From Bacteroidota bacterium (GTDB taxonomy: Bacteria; Bacteroidota; Bacteroidia; Chitinophagales; Chitinophagaceae), in assembly GCA_030706685.1 (NCBI GenBank), contig JAUZOA010000009.1, positions 1 to 64,000 on the forward strand: DNA of 64,000 bases, written 5' to 3'. This document shows, piece by piece, positions 52,673-62,652 of the stretch. How positions within the stretch are numbered: position 1 is the stretch's first letter; each line of letters begins with the position of its first letter. A model generated the notes under the pieces. That model had not been told where the DNA came from. It saw only the letters and a list, made by a program, of their open reading frames with translations, and searched no databases. The position numbers and the translations under genes were made by a program.

Positions 52673-53677
52673 TTATTGTACAGCATTTACTTCCCCAAAG
52701 CCTACCCTGCTGCCGCTCACCCATGCCGAAATATCAAACCTGAAATATTGAGCCGTTGGCGGAGCAAGGAAGTTCACTCCTTTCAGATCAGGGCTGGCAG
52801 CGGTTGATCCTGTTGCCGGGCCTGTCCCTTTCCATATTCCCTGTACCGTCCATGTCACATTATCATTGCTTGTAGAAATGGTCATCTGCGTTGCATTTTC
52901 CGATGCGGATACATAATTGGGAACAATTTGAAATCCCTTTACCGTTTGCTGGCTTCCCAGATTGATGATCGCCCATTTCGCAGCTGTAGAACTATTACTG
53001 GATCTCCAGGATGTACTGTTATTCCCATCTATCATGGCGGGTCCAAGTGCTCCTGAAGTGGTATTACTTACTGTCACGCTCCAGGCTGTTCTGCTCATCA
53101 GGGTCCCGGTCAATGATGTCTGGACCGAGTCTACATTCGTATATATGTATGGAACATATAAATAAGCAGTAGCCTTGTTGGTACTGATGCCTACACCTTT
53201 ATCTTCGCTCCCGATTTTTGTAACGGTAAGCGGCAGCACATACCCATTCGTATCTGTAAGCGCGCGGACATTCGTGATTTCAATTTTAATCGGGTCTGAT
53301 GCCAGCGTACCGGCATTTATTTTATGCTGGTAGCCGCTGACTGTATACGTATTTGCCGGCAGCAACAAACATTTTTTATTATTATCCTTGTTGAATTGAC
53401 CGACAAACCGGTCATCCGGGTAGATATATACATCCACATCTGCAGGAACTTCGCGGGTGGAATATACAGGTATTTCAAAAGAAGTCTTGCCCCAGATAGA
53501 TATGGGAGTTTGTGTTAAAGACGCAGCTATTGTATTATTGGCCGTACCAAAATCACCCTGGACAAATACCAGGAGTTCTTTTGATTCAAGCACATCTTTT
53601 TTACAGGAGCTTAAAAGTACCAGGGCAGTTAGTCCTAATAGCTGAATGCTTTTATTGAAAAGGTTTATCTTTCTCAT
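52673..53677 (-). CDS. DUF1735 surface lipoprotein with F5/8 type C module
   Basis: The start at 53677 (MRKINLFNK) gives a clean lipoprotein signal with lipobox LSSC (Cys25); the track start adds 12 residues. The 334-residue protein has a DUF1735 domain (about 35-185, repeated opening FVQGDFGTANNT and KATAYLYVPY) and an F5/8 type C carbohydrate-binding module (about 200-334, ending SGSRVGFGEVNAVQ). It is a typical third-party glycan-binding protein of a SusCD locus, and should sit on the cell surface and bind the target N-glycan. No catalytic motif is seen. Confidence 0.88.
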   Translation of the reverse strand: MRKINLFNKSIQLLGLTALVLLSSCKKDVLESKELLVFVQGDFGTANNTIAASLTQTPISIWGKTSFEIPVYSTREVPADVDVYIYPDDRFVGQFNKDNNKKCLLLPANTYTVSGYQHKINAGTLASDPIKIEITNVRALTDTNGYVLPLTVTKIGSEDKGVGISTNKATAYLYVPYIYTNVDSVQTSLTGTLMSRTAWSVTVSNTTSGALGPAMIDGNNSTSWRSSNSSTAAKWAIINLGSQQTVKGFQIVPNYVSASENATQMTISTSNDNVTWTVQGIWKGTGPATGSTAASPDLKGVNFLAPPTAQYFRFDISAWVSGSRVGFGEVNAVQ

Positions 53678-53733
53678 ACCTTCTTTTTTAATTTCATAAA
53701 AGTTTATTTGCACCTTCTACCATCCGCGCAGTT

Positions 53734-54909
53734 TTATTGAGCACACTTATTAGCAGGATCTGAATTCCACACTACCGGCGCCTTTGTCCAGGTCATATTG
53801 CGTCCGTTGCCGGTGCGGTCAAAAAAAGTATTTCCTGAACCTTCATTAAGCTTCCAGTAGGCAATCAATCCACTGGCCGCCGCATCTACACCGCATAATC
53901 CTTCCTGAATTTCCGTTTTGGATAAGGGCCGGTTCCAGAAGCGTATTTCAGCGATACGACCAAGAAATCGTTGAGCTGTTTGATAGCCCGCATATGACAT
54001 ACCGAGCTCAAGCGCGCCGAATGTATATACCTGCCCGGAAGCATCAAAACTATTATCCAATGTACCGTCTACATACAGTTTACAGGTACTGCCATCATAA
54101 ACACAAGAGATGGTGTACCATCTTCCCAGGGCGAATAAGGTATTAGAAAAAACGCTTCCCGAAGAATTGATCCATTGCAACTGGTTTTGCTGGCTGCCCG
54201 CTTCCCCGAAACGCAATAGATTAAACATGCTTTGATCCACCGGCCCCCAGTTGCATAAACGGCTGATGGGAGGGCTGCCTGTATGCCATGCATTGACGTA
54301 ACACTTGACCTCGAAGGTAAAGGCTCTTACATTCGTATAAGGAGTAGGAAAAGTATCACTGTCATAAAAGTTGGGATTCTGGATATCTACAGCATTGAAT
54401 TGGTTAACCCTGGCAACTTTTAGAAAAATGGTGCGGGAAGGCTCCAGTACCGCTAGCGGTCCTGTCACATTTTTAATAGTTACGGGTATGACATAAGATC
54501 TTCCGTCTACAAAATCGTTGATGGATGTAATGCGTACGGTAACAGGATCGGATACATTCGTTCCGGTTTTAATCACGCCGCTCGTGGCGGATATATCATA
54601 GCTTCCCACCGGCGCGGGATAGTAATTGGCCGCTAGTTCCGCATTGTATTTTGCGACCAGGCTCGTGTCAATTGCAAAATTTACGGTAATATCCTCAGCC
54701 ACTATGCCGGTAGCCGTTGCCGTTACAGCATAAGTGGATGGAACAGTTTCCACTGTGAATTTTACAATTTTAGTAGTTTCAGTGCCCGTTATAAGAATTA
54801 CATCCGGATGTTCCGTATATTTTTTGCAGGTGGAAAAGAGAACGGGGATGGCACAAAGCACCGCAATGGAAGAGATCCCGGAAGTATATTTTGATAAGTT
54901 CATATTCAT
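53734..54909 (-). CDS. DUF1735 surface lipoprotein with LamG domain
   Basis: A 391-residue lipoprotein (lipobox LFSTC, Cys28). The N-terminal DUF1735 domain spans about 40-170 and the concanavalin-like LamG/Laminin_G_3 domain about 185-360, with the CKLYVDGTLDNSF and GRIAEIRFWNRPLS motifs. In the known endo-N-acetylglucosaminidases of the BT3987 type, DUF1735 and LamG are fused to the GH18 catalytic domain; here they are a separate protein encoded 34 bp after the GH18 gene. Its probable job is to hold the glycoprotein substrate near the separate GH18 enzyme. Confidence 0.9.
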   Translation of the reverse strand: MNMNLSKYTSGISSIAVLCAIPVLFSTCKKYTEHPDVILITGTETTKIVKFTVETVPSTYAVTATATGIVAEDITVNFAIDTSLVAKYNAELAANYYPAPVGSYDISATSGVIKTGTNVSDPVTVRITSINDFVDGRSYVIPVTIKNVTGPLAVLEPSRTIFLKVARVNQFNAVDIQNPNFYDSDTFPTPYTNVRAFTFEVKCYVNAWHTGSPPISRLCNWGPVDQSMFNLLRFGEAGSQQNQLQWINSSGSVFSNTLFALGRWYTISCVYDGSTCKLYVDGTLDNSFDASGQVYTFGALELGMSYAGYQTAQRFLGRIAEIRFWNRPLSKTEIQEGLCGVDAAASGLIAYWKLNEGSGNTFFDRTGNGRNMTWTKAPVVWNSDPANKCAQ

Positions 54910-54943
54910 TTGTTTTAAAAAATTTATACTAACACACGAATCT

Positions 54944-55987
54944 TTAACGTACTGCCGGGTTTACAATCTGGATAGTACGTCTTACATTGCGGTAAGGCGG
55001 GGAAGTGTTGTAATCCCTGTCGAAATAAAATCCTCCCCAGCCCGCTTTTTTCCCTTGTGTCGGATTCCAGCGGGCCATACCTTCCAGCGAGTACATCTGT
55101 GTTCCTTCCTTTGTTAATGTATTACCATTGGCCTCTGTAAAAGGAGAACCCCCTGTCGCCCACCAATCACCCAGGTTTTCGGTAACGATAAATTTTCTTG
55201 TAGGAAGCCAGCTCACAGAGTTATACCGGCCCTGAAGGAATGAGGCAGAAGTCGTAGTAGTGCCCTGTGTATAAGACTGGTTGACAAGATAATTGATATA
55301 GGGTTCGATAGCGGAAGGTATTGCATCTGTATAATAATCAACAATCAGGTACTTGTCAGGATGGGCAGATTTAGGGCCTACGGAATCTCCCAGGATTTGA
55401 ACAAACTTTGTTAAATTATTCCCGGAAAGCCAGTCAACAAATTGCCCATTATTCGGCTCATAGTCAAGATCCAACCCGTCCAAATCATTATTACGGACCA
55501 TACCGAGGAGGTAATTAGCATAATCCTTAAGCCCCTGATCCGATAATTCAAACCGGCCATTGTATTTCTGTATCCTTATGATTTCGGGTATAACCATTTT
55601 AATACCTCTTACTTCCATAGCACGGCGCATTTCAGTGTAGGCAATTGGGTTGTATGTTGAAAGCGAGTCATCATGCCGCAATGATGGAATACCCGCCCAA
55701 AGACTACAGAAGTCAAGACTATCCGGGAGACCGGCGATATGCTCACCGAAGGAAGCCGATTGTTTGTAGTCGGCAATAACTCCTTCTTTATTGCCATAGG
55801 CGGCAAACCACCCATAGAAAACCTGGTGATCAGATTTTTTGTATGCTCTAAGGTTGGCGTAATACTCATCGCTATACTTATTTGCATTCTGAAGCGATAA
55901 AGCGTCAGCAGTATTTTGCTTTTTGCAATTAATAAACACCATTGTAATGATGAGAATCAAAAAAGGTGATGTTAATTTTCTTGTCAT
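54944..55987 (-). CDS. Endo-beta-N-acetylglucosaminidase, GH18 lipoprotein
   Basis: Start taken at 55987 (MTRKLTSPFL), which gives a lipobox FINC at Cys21; the track start adds 12 residues without support. The 347-residue protein is a GH18 TIM barrel with DGLDLDYEP (170-178): Asp173, Asp175 and the acid Glu177 form the DxxDxDxE signature. Short length, FYGWFAAYG opening and location directly after susD fit endo-N-acetylglucosaminidases that cut the chitobiose core of N-glycans, rather than chitinases. It would act on the cell surface as the first cutting step, freeing glycans for the SusC/SusD pair. Confidence 0.9.
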   Translation of the reverse strand: MTRKLTSPFLILIITMVFINCKKQNTADALSLQNANKYSDEYYANLRAYKKSDHQVFYGWFAAYGNKEGVIADYKQSASFGEHIAGLPDSLDFCSLWAGIPSLRHDDSLSTYNPIAYTEMRRAMEVRGIKMVIPEIIRIQKYNGRFELSDQGLKDYANYLLGMVRNNDLDGLDLDYEPNNGQFVDWLSGNNLTKFVQILGDSVGPKSAHPDKYLIVDYYTDAIPSAIEPYINYLVNQSYTQGTTTTSASFLQGRYNSVSWLPTRKFIVTENLGDWWATGGSPFTEANGNTLTKEGTQMYSLEGMARWNPTQGKKAGWGGFYFDRDYNTSPPYRNVRRTIQIVNPAVR

Positions 55988-56045
55988 GATACTATTTTTT
56001 AAAGCAATAAATATTGGTTGCATGATTGGTTTTTTCCATTACTCA

Positions 56046-57674
56046 TTACGGTTTCTTATCCCACCAGAGTTTTGTTCCTCCATTATCAGCTCCCCCTAAC
56101 ACAGCAATGCCGGTCGCTACTCCCGATCCATTACTCTGATACTCCGATTGCGGAAAGGGCAACCGTCTTATCTGCGTAGTCGTGTTGATCAATCCTGCAC
56201 TATTGTTTACCACTACCGGGAATACTTTGGGATACCGCACACGCCTGAATTCTGTCCACGCTTCCTGTCCATCGGGATACATGGCAATCCATTTTTGTGT
56301 AAGAATTTTTTCCAGTTTGGTTTCCAGCGCATCCGTGGACTCCTTCCACTTAATAATGATTGTACTCAAGCTGCTGCCTGCGTTGACATTATTGCTGGCA
56401 ATAGAAGGATCAACATAGGTGGCAGGTTTACTCAAAGAGTCAGCAATGTAATTAGTGGAAGAGCCGGCGCCCCACTGATCAAAAGAGGTTTGAATCCCGG
56501 TTTGATAAAATGTCTGGGCCGTACCTCCCATGTTCCAGCCTCGTACAGCTCCTTCTGCTTTTAAAAAATACATTTCCGCAGCAGACATCCATCGTATCGG
56601 TGTTTCGGGGGCTACATTCAGTGTCGAAAAAGGTGTGGTGTATAATGCTTTATTGGTAATATTAATGCCATTGCGTATGCCGTGATAATTGTTATCCGCG
56701 ACCGCTTTATTAAACATTAAGGGAAGACGGGGGTCAGCATATCCTTTCAGGAAGGATTCCATATTGGCTCCCATTCTTACATCGTCAAAGTTGAAGCAGA
56801 TAATCTGCAAAGGGTTATGGATCTGGACCCCGTTGGCAGTTTTTAGTAAAGCATTATCATCATTGGTGGTAAAAACTCCATAGGAATTGTTGACGGCTGC
56901 TTCTGCATATTGCTGGGCCTTAACGGGATCAACATAGGCCAGTCGCATAGCCAGTCTTAACTTAAGTGAATTGGCAAATTTTATCCATTTCACATAATCA
57001 CCTCCGTAAATAAGATCATAACCGGCAAGCGGTTTTAATCCAGGAAAATTCTGCACATACGTGCTCAGCGTATTAATGGCAGAATCCAGGTCAGTAAAGA
57101 AGGAATAATAGATTGCACTCTGGGCATCATAAGGGGTCGTCAAACTACCACTCCCAAATTGGAAATAAGGAAGCGGGCCGTACATATCTGTAGTGCGATG
57201 CATGGCTTCTACCTTGATGATTTGGGCCAGCGCATAGATATGCTGGGCCGAAGACTGGCCCTGCGTTTTCTTTTTGATGGCCAGCCAGGCCGGCATTACG
57301 CTCAGGAACGCACGGTTAAACGCCTGCCCGTACCAGCCCGGAGTAAGATTATACGTCGTATTGTTGGAACCTCCGAACCAGTTATTGCTGGCGCCCATAT
57401 AACCCGAATACACATCACCCGCCAGGTTTTGTACAACCTGGTACATCTCATCCCCAAACGCCGGTTGTTGCGCTACCGGGAATACATTCTGCTCCATCTG
57501 GGAGAAAAATACCCCTGTAGACAAATTATCATACTGCATCATCTCCTCGGTCGCGTTGTTGGGATTGGTATTAAAATCCTTGAATTTCCTGGTGCAGCCG
57601 AAAGAAAAAATCAGCAACAATGCCGCAAGAGGCAGCAGGAATTTTTTAGTTGTAATCTTTTTAATCGTATTCAT
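56046..57674 (-). CDS. SusD-like glycan-binding lipoprotein (N-glycan locus)
   Basis: A 542-residue lipoprotein (lipobox SFGC, Cys27) of the SusD-like_2 group, with FNTNPNNATEEMM near the N-terminus and the closing ...RRLPFPQSEYQSN motif near 500. It pairs with the STN-type SusC 21 bp upstream. Subgroup 2 SusDs often accompany GH18-containing N-glycan loci. It should bind the released oligosaccharide or glycoprotein at the outer membrane. Confidence 0.93.
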   Translation of the reverse strand: MNTIKKITTKKFLLPLAALLLIFSFGCTRKFKDFNTNPNNATEEMMQYDNLSTGVFFSQMEQNVFPVAQQPAFGDEMYQVVQNLAGDVYSGYMGASNNWFGGSNNTTYNLTPGWYGQAFNRAFLSVMPAWLAIKKKTQGQSSAQHIYALAQIIKVEAMHRTTDMYGPLPYFQFGSGSLTTPYDAQSAIYYSFFTDLDSAINTLSTYVQNFPGLKPLAGYDLIYGGDYVKWIKFANSLKLRLAMRLAYVDPVKAQQYAEAAVNNSYGVFTTNDDNALLKTANGVQIHNPLQIICFNFDDVRMGANMESFLKGYADPRLPLMFNKAVADNNYHGIRNGINITNKALYTTPFSTLNVAPETPIRWMSAAEMYFLKAEGAVRGWNMGGTAQTFYQTGIQTSFDQWGAGSSTNYIADSLSKPATYVDPSIASNNVNAGSSLSTIIIKWKESTDALETKLEKILTQKWIAMYPDGQEAWTEFRRVRYPKVFPVVVNNSAGLINTTTQIRRLPFPQSEYQSNGSGVATGIAVLGGADNGGTKLWWDKKP

Positions 57675-57695
57675 ATGAATCCTTTAAAAAAGTTA

Positions 57696-60600
57696 TCAGA
57701 ATTGAATTTTCGCACTGAATCCCACACTTCTCAAACTGGGTTGCATAAAATAATCTACGCCCTGGTAATAGGTGCCGGTATTGGCAGTTGTTTCCGGGTC
57801 AAAAGGCGCCTTGTTATAAAACATAAACAAGTTTCTGCCGATAACCGAAAGGGTTATTCCCTGTATTTTATTATGGAAAAACTTAGCAGGGAAAGTATAT
57901 CCAAAGGAAGCTTCTCCCAGGCGTACATTGGTAGCGCTGTATACATACATGGACCCTATGCCTGCCACTCCTCCGCCCACTACAGCATAATAGGGCGCGG
58001 CGGGTATTTTATACCCATTTACAATAGCACCACCCTGGTCTCTGGCTATTGCGGAGGCTTCTGATACACCAAACCGGTCCATGATGGCCTGCGTAACCGA
58101 AACACATACGCCGCCGATCCTGGCATTTATAAGAAAATTGAGATTAAAGTTTTTATAAGTGATACTGTTCCTGAACCCAATATTATACCTTGGGCTTGCA
58201 TTACCTGCTTTGATCAGGGTATTGTTCGGATCAGCAGATACCGTCTGGGAAGCCGAGTTTACGGCAATATAACCATGTTCATCTGTTGCAAGAGTGGTTA
58301 CATAAATATCGCCAATGGAACCGCCTGTTATATTGTACATCGAATAACTGCCTGTGCCACCCATATACAGGCTATCCTGGCTTAGCATTTGGCCAGTGAC
58401 CGGGTCTTTATAGTCTTTCAATAACTTGACAATCTTATTACGGTTAAGGCCAAAAGCCAGGGAAGATGACCAATCCAGTTTCCAAATTTTACTATTATAT
58501 CCCAATACAGCTTCGATACCTTTATTTGTTACCTGGCCTCCATTAATATAAAGACTGCTGTACCCTGTACTGGGAGCCACGCCCGGATGGAATAGCTGGT
58601 TATAGGTATCCGATTTATAGGCTGTTACATCGAGGTTGATTTTATTACGTAAAAGCCTCATGTTGATCCCCGCTTCATACGATTTCGTATGCTCGGGCTC
58701 TATATTTCCGGCTAAATAGGAAGTAGTGACCGGGTATCCGCCCTGCAAGGCAAAGCCCGGAATAGTAACAAACCGTTCAGGAGGATTACCTGCTTCGCCA
58801 TAAGCGGCTCTCACCTTGATAAAAGACAGGTAGCTGCTATGGAATTTCAACAAGTCGCTCAGAATAGCGGACAAACCAACAGAGGGATAAAAAAATGAGC
58901 TATGAGCGGTGTTCGCAAGGGTCGATGGCCAGTCGTTCCTGGCGGTTGCATCAAGGAAAACCATATTCCTGTAACCCAACTGTGCGCTAGCGAATACAGA
59001 TTGTGTCTGATCATGATAGCTGTTTGCCTGACTGGCGATTGTCTGTCCGCTGCTCATGTCTACATTGCCAAAATCAAAAAGGTTGGGCACGTGTAACAAA
59101 GGGCCCCCATAAATGCTTACAGCTTGCTGCTCATCCGATATGCTTGAGCCGGCATTCACATTCAGGCTATAGTCGCCAAACGATTTATTGGCCGTTGCTA
59201 TCACATCGGCATAAGTTTGTCGTGTGCGGGTGTTGTTGTTATAGTAAGCCCCGTCAGGAGAAGCAAACAGCCCGGATGTGGAAGCAAAATATTTTCTTTC
59301 ATTTACCAATACATTGTTATCAATCTTTACGCGGCCGGTGATGCTGATCCAGTTTTTCAGGTTATATTTCAATCCCACACTCATAATATACCTGTCTTTC
59401 TTAGTATTGAACTTATCGCGGTTTATTATCCAATAAGGATTTTGCATTTGGAATCCCATGTCACCAAAAGGCCAGAACTGTGTTTTAAAATTCCGGGCCG
59501 CATTATAGCGTTCATATACCTGGTACTTTTCTATATCATCGCCGCGGGGGAAAAGATAAATCGGGATCAGGGGATTAAAATACTGCCCTTGTGAAAGCAT
59601 GTTCTGTTCCTCGGCCTTCACATACATTATTCCAAGGTCAAGATTAAACTTGTCGTCCAGGAATGAAGAAGTGTTGCGAATAGAAAAATTATACCTCGTC
59701 AGTTTGTTGTTAGGTATGATCCCTTTTGCGTTGATCGATGTTCCCGAAAAATAGGTCTGGTTTTTATCTGTACCGGTAGAAAGGCTTATTGCGTTGGTAA
59801 CATTAGTCCCGGTTTGAAAAAAATCTATAGGGTCATAGGTGGCTGTCGTTTTTAATTTAGTTCCCCAGCTAAAAAAATCCTGCGGATCTGACCCGTACTC
59901 ATTTTGAAAACGGGGCAAAACAAAGGGGCTGTAAAAATTGGTACTGTTGATAAAGCTGACATTCAATTTACCTGCAGTGCCCTTTTTTGTAGTAATCAAT
60001 ATGACACCATTAGCGGCCTGGCTGCCATAAAGCGCCGTAGCGGAAGGACCCGTCAATACAGACACAGAAGCAATATCTTCAGGATTCAGGTTGGAAGCAC
60101 CATCACCGGTTGCATTTGCGCCCGAAAAAACATCAGCGGGCTGACCGCTTTGCAGACTTGGCAGCGGTATACCGTCTACAACATATAAAGCGTTATTATT
60201 GCCTTGTAAAGATTTCGCCCCCCGCATCACGACCCTTGCTGATCCGCCGATACCTGAAGAAGCGCTGTTGATGGTAACACCTGCTACTTTACCGGTAAGG
60301 CTGTTGACAAAGTTGGCATCCTTTACCTTGTTCAGTTCATCACCTTTCACTTCCTGCACATTATACGTAAGGGCCTTGGTCTTTTTGGGGATACCCAATG
60401 CCGTCACCACGACCTGTTCAATTTCGTTGACTACTTTCTGCATCACAACATCAATATTGCTGCGCCCGTTGATCGGTTCTTCTATTGTCCTGAACCCGAT
60501 AAAAGTTATTACCAGGGTCTGGCCAGGCTCGGCATTGATAGAAAAAAGACCCGCCGCATTCGTTGCTACAGAGTTCTTCGTGCCCTTGACAGTTATGGTG

Positions 60601-61133
60601 GCTCCTTCCAAAGGGCCTCCTTCAGCACTCTTAACAGTACCCGTGATCTCCTGCAGCGGGATTTCTTTCTGAACAGGTGATTGTAAGGAAGAAACGGTGG
60701 TGGAAGAGGTGGCGGCAAATTTCTTCTTTATAAAAATTGTTTTGTTGCTGATCTCGTAATCTACCGGCTGGTCGCGGAAAGTAGCGTTCAAAAAATCTTT
60801 CAGCGGCATATCTTTTACGGATAATGAAACAGGTTTAGCTCCTGTCAGCAGCCCTTTATTGGCAAAAATGCTATAGCCGGTTTGCTTTTCAATGGCATTG
60901 AATACTTTGGTAAGGGCTACATTTTTGCCGGAAAAAGTAATGGCTTGCGAAAAACCTTCTGCGCGGGCATTGAGTAAACCCAGGGCGAGAAACACAATAG
61001 TTAGCTTCATAATTAACAGCGTTTTGGTTGTGAACCGTAACAACTGTGGCAGCTTTATCAAAGGTTGGCTGTAGAACACGACCATGAAGGGAACAACCAC
61101 AGCATTCGGGTTACAAAGAGCAGTTTTTTTCAT
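57696..61133 (-). CDS. SusC-type TonB-dependent transporter with STN signalling domain
   Basis: The track starts at 61241, but ATG 61133 (MKKTALCNPN) is a more typical Chitinophagaceae-like start, giving 1145 residues; a later Met (MKLTIVFLAL) is also possible. Order: export signal (to GFSQ, about 62), STN domain (about 66-136), CarboxypepD_reg-like domain (about 165-230), TonB box (VVVTALGIPKKTKAL), plug with SATALYGSQAANGVILITTKKG, barrel ending VGFSAKIQF. The STN domain is the hallmark of transducers that signal to a FecR-type anti-sigma factor; fecR and sigma lie directly upstream. It would both import N-glycans and report their presence. Confidence 0.94.
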   Translation of the reverse strand: MKKTALCNPNAVVVPFMVVFYSQPLIKLPQLLRFTTKTLLIMKLTIVFLALGLLNARAEGFSQAITFSGKNVALTKVFNAIEKQTGYSIFANKGLLTGAKPVSLSVKDMPLKDFLNATFRDQPVDYEISNKTIFIKKKFAATSSTTVSSLQSPVQKEIPLQEITGTVKSAEGGPLEGATITVKGTKNSVATNAAGLFSINAEPGQTLVITFIGFRTIEEPINGRSNIDVVMQKVVNEIEQVVVTALGIPKKTKALTYNVQEVKGDELNKVKDANFVNSLTGKVAGVTINSASSGIGGSARVVMRGAKSLQGNNNALYVVDGIPLPSLQSGQPADVFSGANATGDGASNLNPEDIASVSVLTGPSATALYGSQAANGVILITTKKGTAGKLNVSFINSTNFYSPFVLPRFQNEYGSDPQDFFSWGTKLKTTATYDPIDFFQTGTNVTNAISLSTGTDKNQTYFSGTSINAKGIIPNNKLTRYNFSIRNTSSFLDDKFNLDLGIMYVKAEEQNMLSQGQYFNPLIPIYLFPRGDDIEKYQVYERYNAARNFKTQFWPFGDMGFQMQNPYWIINRDKFNTKKDRYIMSVGLKYNLKNWISITGRVKIDNNVLVNERKYFASTSGLFASPDGAYYNNNTRTRQTYADVIATANKSFGDYSLNVNAGSSISDEQQAVSIYGGPLLHVPNLFDFGNVDMSSGQTIASQANSYHDQTQSVFASAQLGYRNMVFLDATARNDWPSTLANTAHSSFFYPSVGLSAILSDLLKFHSSYLSFIKVRAAYGEAGNPPERFVTIPGFALQGGYPVTTSYLAGNIEPEHTKSYEAGINMRLLRNKINLDVTAYKSDTYNQLFHPGVAPSTGYSSLYINGGQVTNKGIEAVLGYNSKIWKLDWSSSLAFGLNRNKIVKLLKDYKDPVTGQMLSQDSLYMGGTGSYSMYNITGGSIGDIYVTTLATDEHGYIAVNSASQTVSADPNNTLIKAGNASPRYNIGFRNSITYKNFNLNFLINARIGGVCVSVTQAIMDRFGVSEASAIARDQGGAIVNGYKIPAAPYYAVVGGGVAGIGSMYVYSATNVRLGEASFGYTFPAKFFHNKIQGITLSVIGRNLFMFYNKAPFDPETTANTGTYYQGVDYFMQPSLRSVGFSAKIQF

Positions 61134-61313
61134 AATTTCGCACTGGTTTGGTTGTTTAAAAATGAAAGTTTTACCGAACTCGAAATTTTGGATTGAACTG
61201 AACCATACGCCGCCAGGATGTCCGTCCGTGGCGGCTTTCATTTCTTATCAATCCTACATGGTTATTTTTATGCAACCACGTACAGGTTTTTCATTTTTGT
61301 TTTACTCCATATC

Positions 61314-62516
61314 TCAGGGCATTACTATCAATTTCCTGCCTTCTTCAATCCTGAAATGCACTTCAGATAATTTCAGCCCGCTAAGAACATCGGATAAGCT
61401 AAGATCTCTTCCCATGGTACCCATGAATTCCAGGTCAGGTACTCCTTTTTCATATACCACTTCGATATCGTACCAGCGTTCCAACTGGCGCATCACTTCT
61501 TTCAGTGTAGCATCCTGGAAATTGAATACACCATTTTTCCAGGCCATTACTTTGTCCACATCAACATCACTCAGTATCTTAATTCCGGGCTGAACCGGCA
61601 ACTCAGCCACCTGCGCTTGTTGCCCCGGTTTTATCACAACTTTTTTTCCGCTATTGGTGATCTGTACCGATCCTTCCAGCAAAGTAGTATTGATGCTTGC
61701 TTCATTCGTATAGGAGTTAACATTAAAATGTGTTCCCAATACTTCTATTTCCGTTTGATCATTCACTTTTACCCTGAATGGCATTTTTGCATTCTTCGTC
61801 ACTTCAAAATAGGCTTCACCGGTTATCTCCACTTTTCTTTCATTACCCGTAAATACTGTGGGATAGCGCACTGATGAAGCAGCGTTGAGCCAGACTTTTG
61901 TTCCATCCGGCAGCACCAGTTGGAATTGTCTTCCTTTTGGCGTGGTCATCGTATTATAAGCGACGGCAGCAACAGCGGATCTATCAGCGTTATAGGTGAG
62001 TTGTCCGTCATTCAGCAACACTTTGGTTCCGTTTTGAGTAGCTATCAAACCATTCCCGATACTGTCTAATACAACAGTACGGCCATCTGCGAGAGTGAGT
62101 ATGGCTCCCTGCCTTCCGGGAGAGATATCAAGTTTTGATGAAACAATTTTATCGCCTTGCGCTTGTTTTGATGGCCTGATCAATAGCCATAAATAAGCGC
62201 CCATACCTAACAGAAGGATAACAGCCGCGGCATACCGTAACCAGAGGGATTTCATATAATGAATAGGACGTAAAGGTTGTTCAGCCGGTTTTCCTAAAAT
62301 AGCCGGCAATTTCGCTTCCAGCGCACTAAGAATATCCGGGGTTATTTGTTCCTGTACAACCGGTTGTCGCAATTGCGCCAGGATAAGCTCTGCGGCAACA
62401 GGGTCTAAATTTTCGCTGCCGAGCCATTTGATCAAAGCATCGGCATCCTGCGGGGACAATTCTCCTTCGAGTAGCCGGTTAAATAAGGATATATAATCTT
62501 GAGAAGTAGATGACAC
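61314..62516 (-). CDS. FecR-type anti-sigma factor
   Basis: The track runs to an ATG at 62675 that overlaps the sigma gene and adds 53 residues of doubtful origin. GTG 62516 (V-S-S-T-S-Q-D-Y) begins the usual FecR N-terminal region with the LLEGELSPQDADALIKWL sigma-binding helices, so I take it: 400 residues. One membrane helix (about 96-113), a periplasmic FecR domain (about 128-260, with GQRF/GRQFQLVLPDGTKVWLN) and a C-terminal DUF4974 domain (about 330-400, DATLKEVMRQLERWYDI) follow. It relays the signal of the STN-type SusC to the sigma factor. Confidence 0.9.
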   Translation of the reverse strand: MSSTSQDYISLFNRLLEGELSPQDADALIKWLGSENLDPVAAELILAQLRQPVVQEQITPDILSALEAKLPAILGKPAEQPLRPIHYMKSLWLRYAAAVILLLGMGAYLWLLIRPSKQAQGDKIVSSKLDISPGRQGAILTLADGRTVVLDSIGNGLIATQNGTKVLLNDGQLTYNADRSAVAAVAYNTMTTPKGRQFQLVLPDGTKVWLNAASSVRYPTVFTGNERKVEITGEAYFEVTKNAKMPFRVKVNDQTEIEVLGTHFNVNSYTNEASINTTLLEGSVQITNSGKKVVIKPGQQAQVAELPVQPGIKILSDVDVDKVMAWKNGVFNFQDATLKEVMRQLERWYDIEVVYEKGVPDLEFMGTMGRDLSLSDVLSGLKLSEVHFRIEEGRKLIVMP

Positions 62517-62595
62517 TCTAAACGATTTATTATTGAAGACGTACAAAGGGTACAACCGGGGGGGATCGGAGGAAAAAAAATCACGTTGGTTAAGT

Positions 62596-62625
62596 AAAAA
62601 CCCGAACCGGGATACCCTATCCGGG
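62596..62625 (-). terminator. Hairpin with T-run between sigma and fecR
   Basis: On the minus strand CCGGATA, GGG, TATCC(C)GG forms a 7-bp stem with one bulge (62625-62607), followed by TTCGGGTTTTT. It sits in the 136-bp gap after the sigma stop. Likely a partial terminator that sets the ratio of sigma to anti-sigma. Confidence 0.45.
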
Positions 62626-62652
62626 ATAATCGTAATGATCTTTTGGTAAAAA

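Noticed and set aside
57159-58064. 301-aa plus-strand ORF
   Set aside because: It lies opposite the susD and susC genes of the N-glycan locus and has no recognisable motif; a shadow frame.
61134-61241. 36-residue N-terminal extension of the STN-type SusC
   Set aside because: It lies before a normal export signal and includes the CCGCC/GGCGG mini-hairpin sequence; the ATG at 61133 is more plausible.
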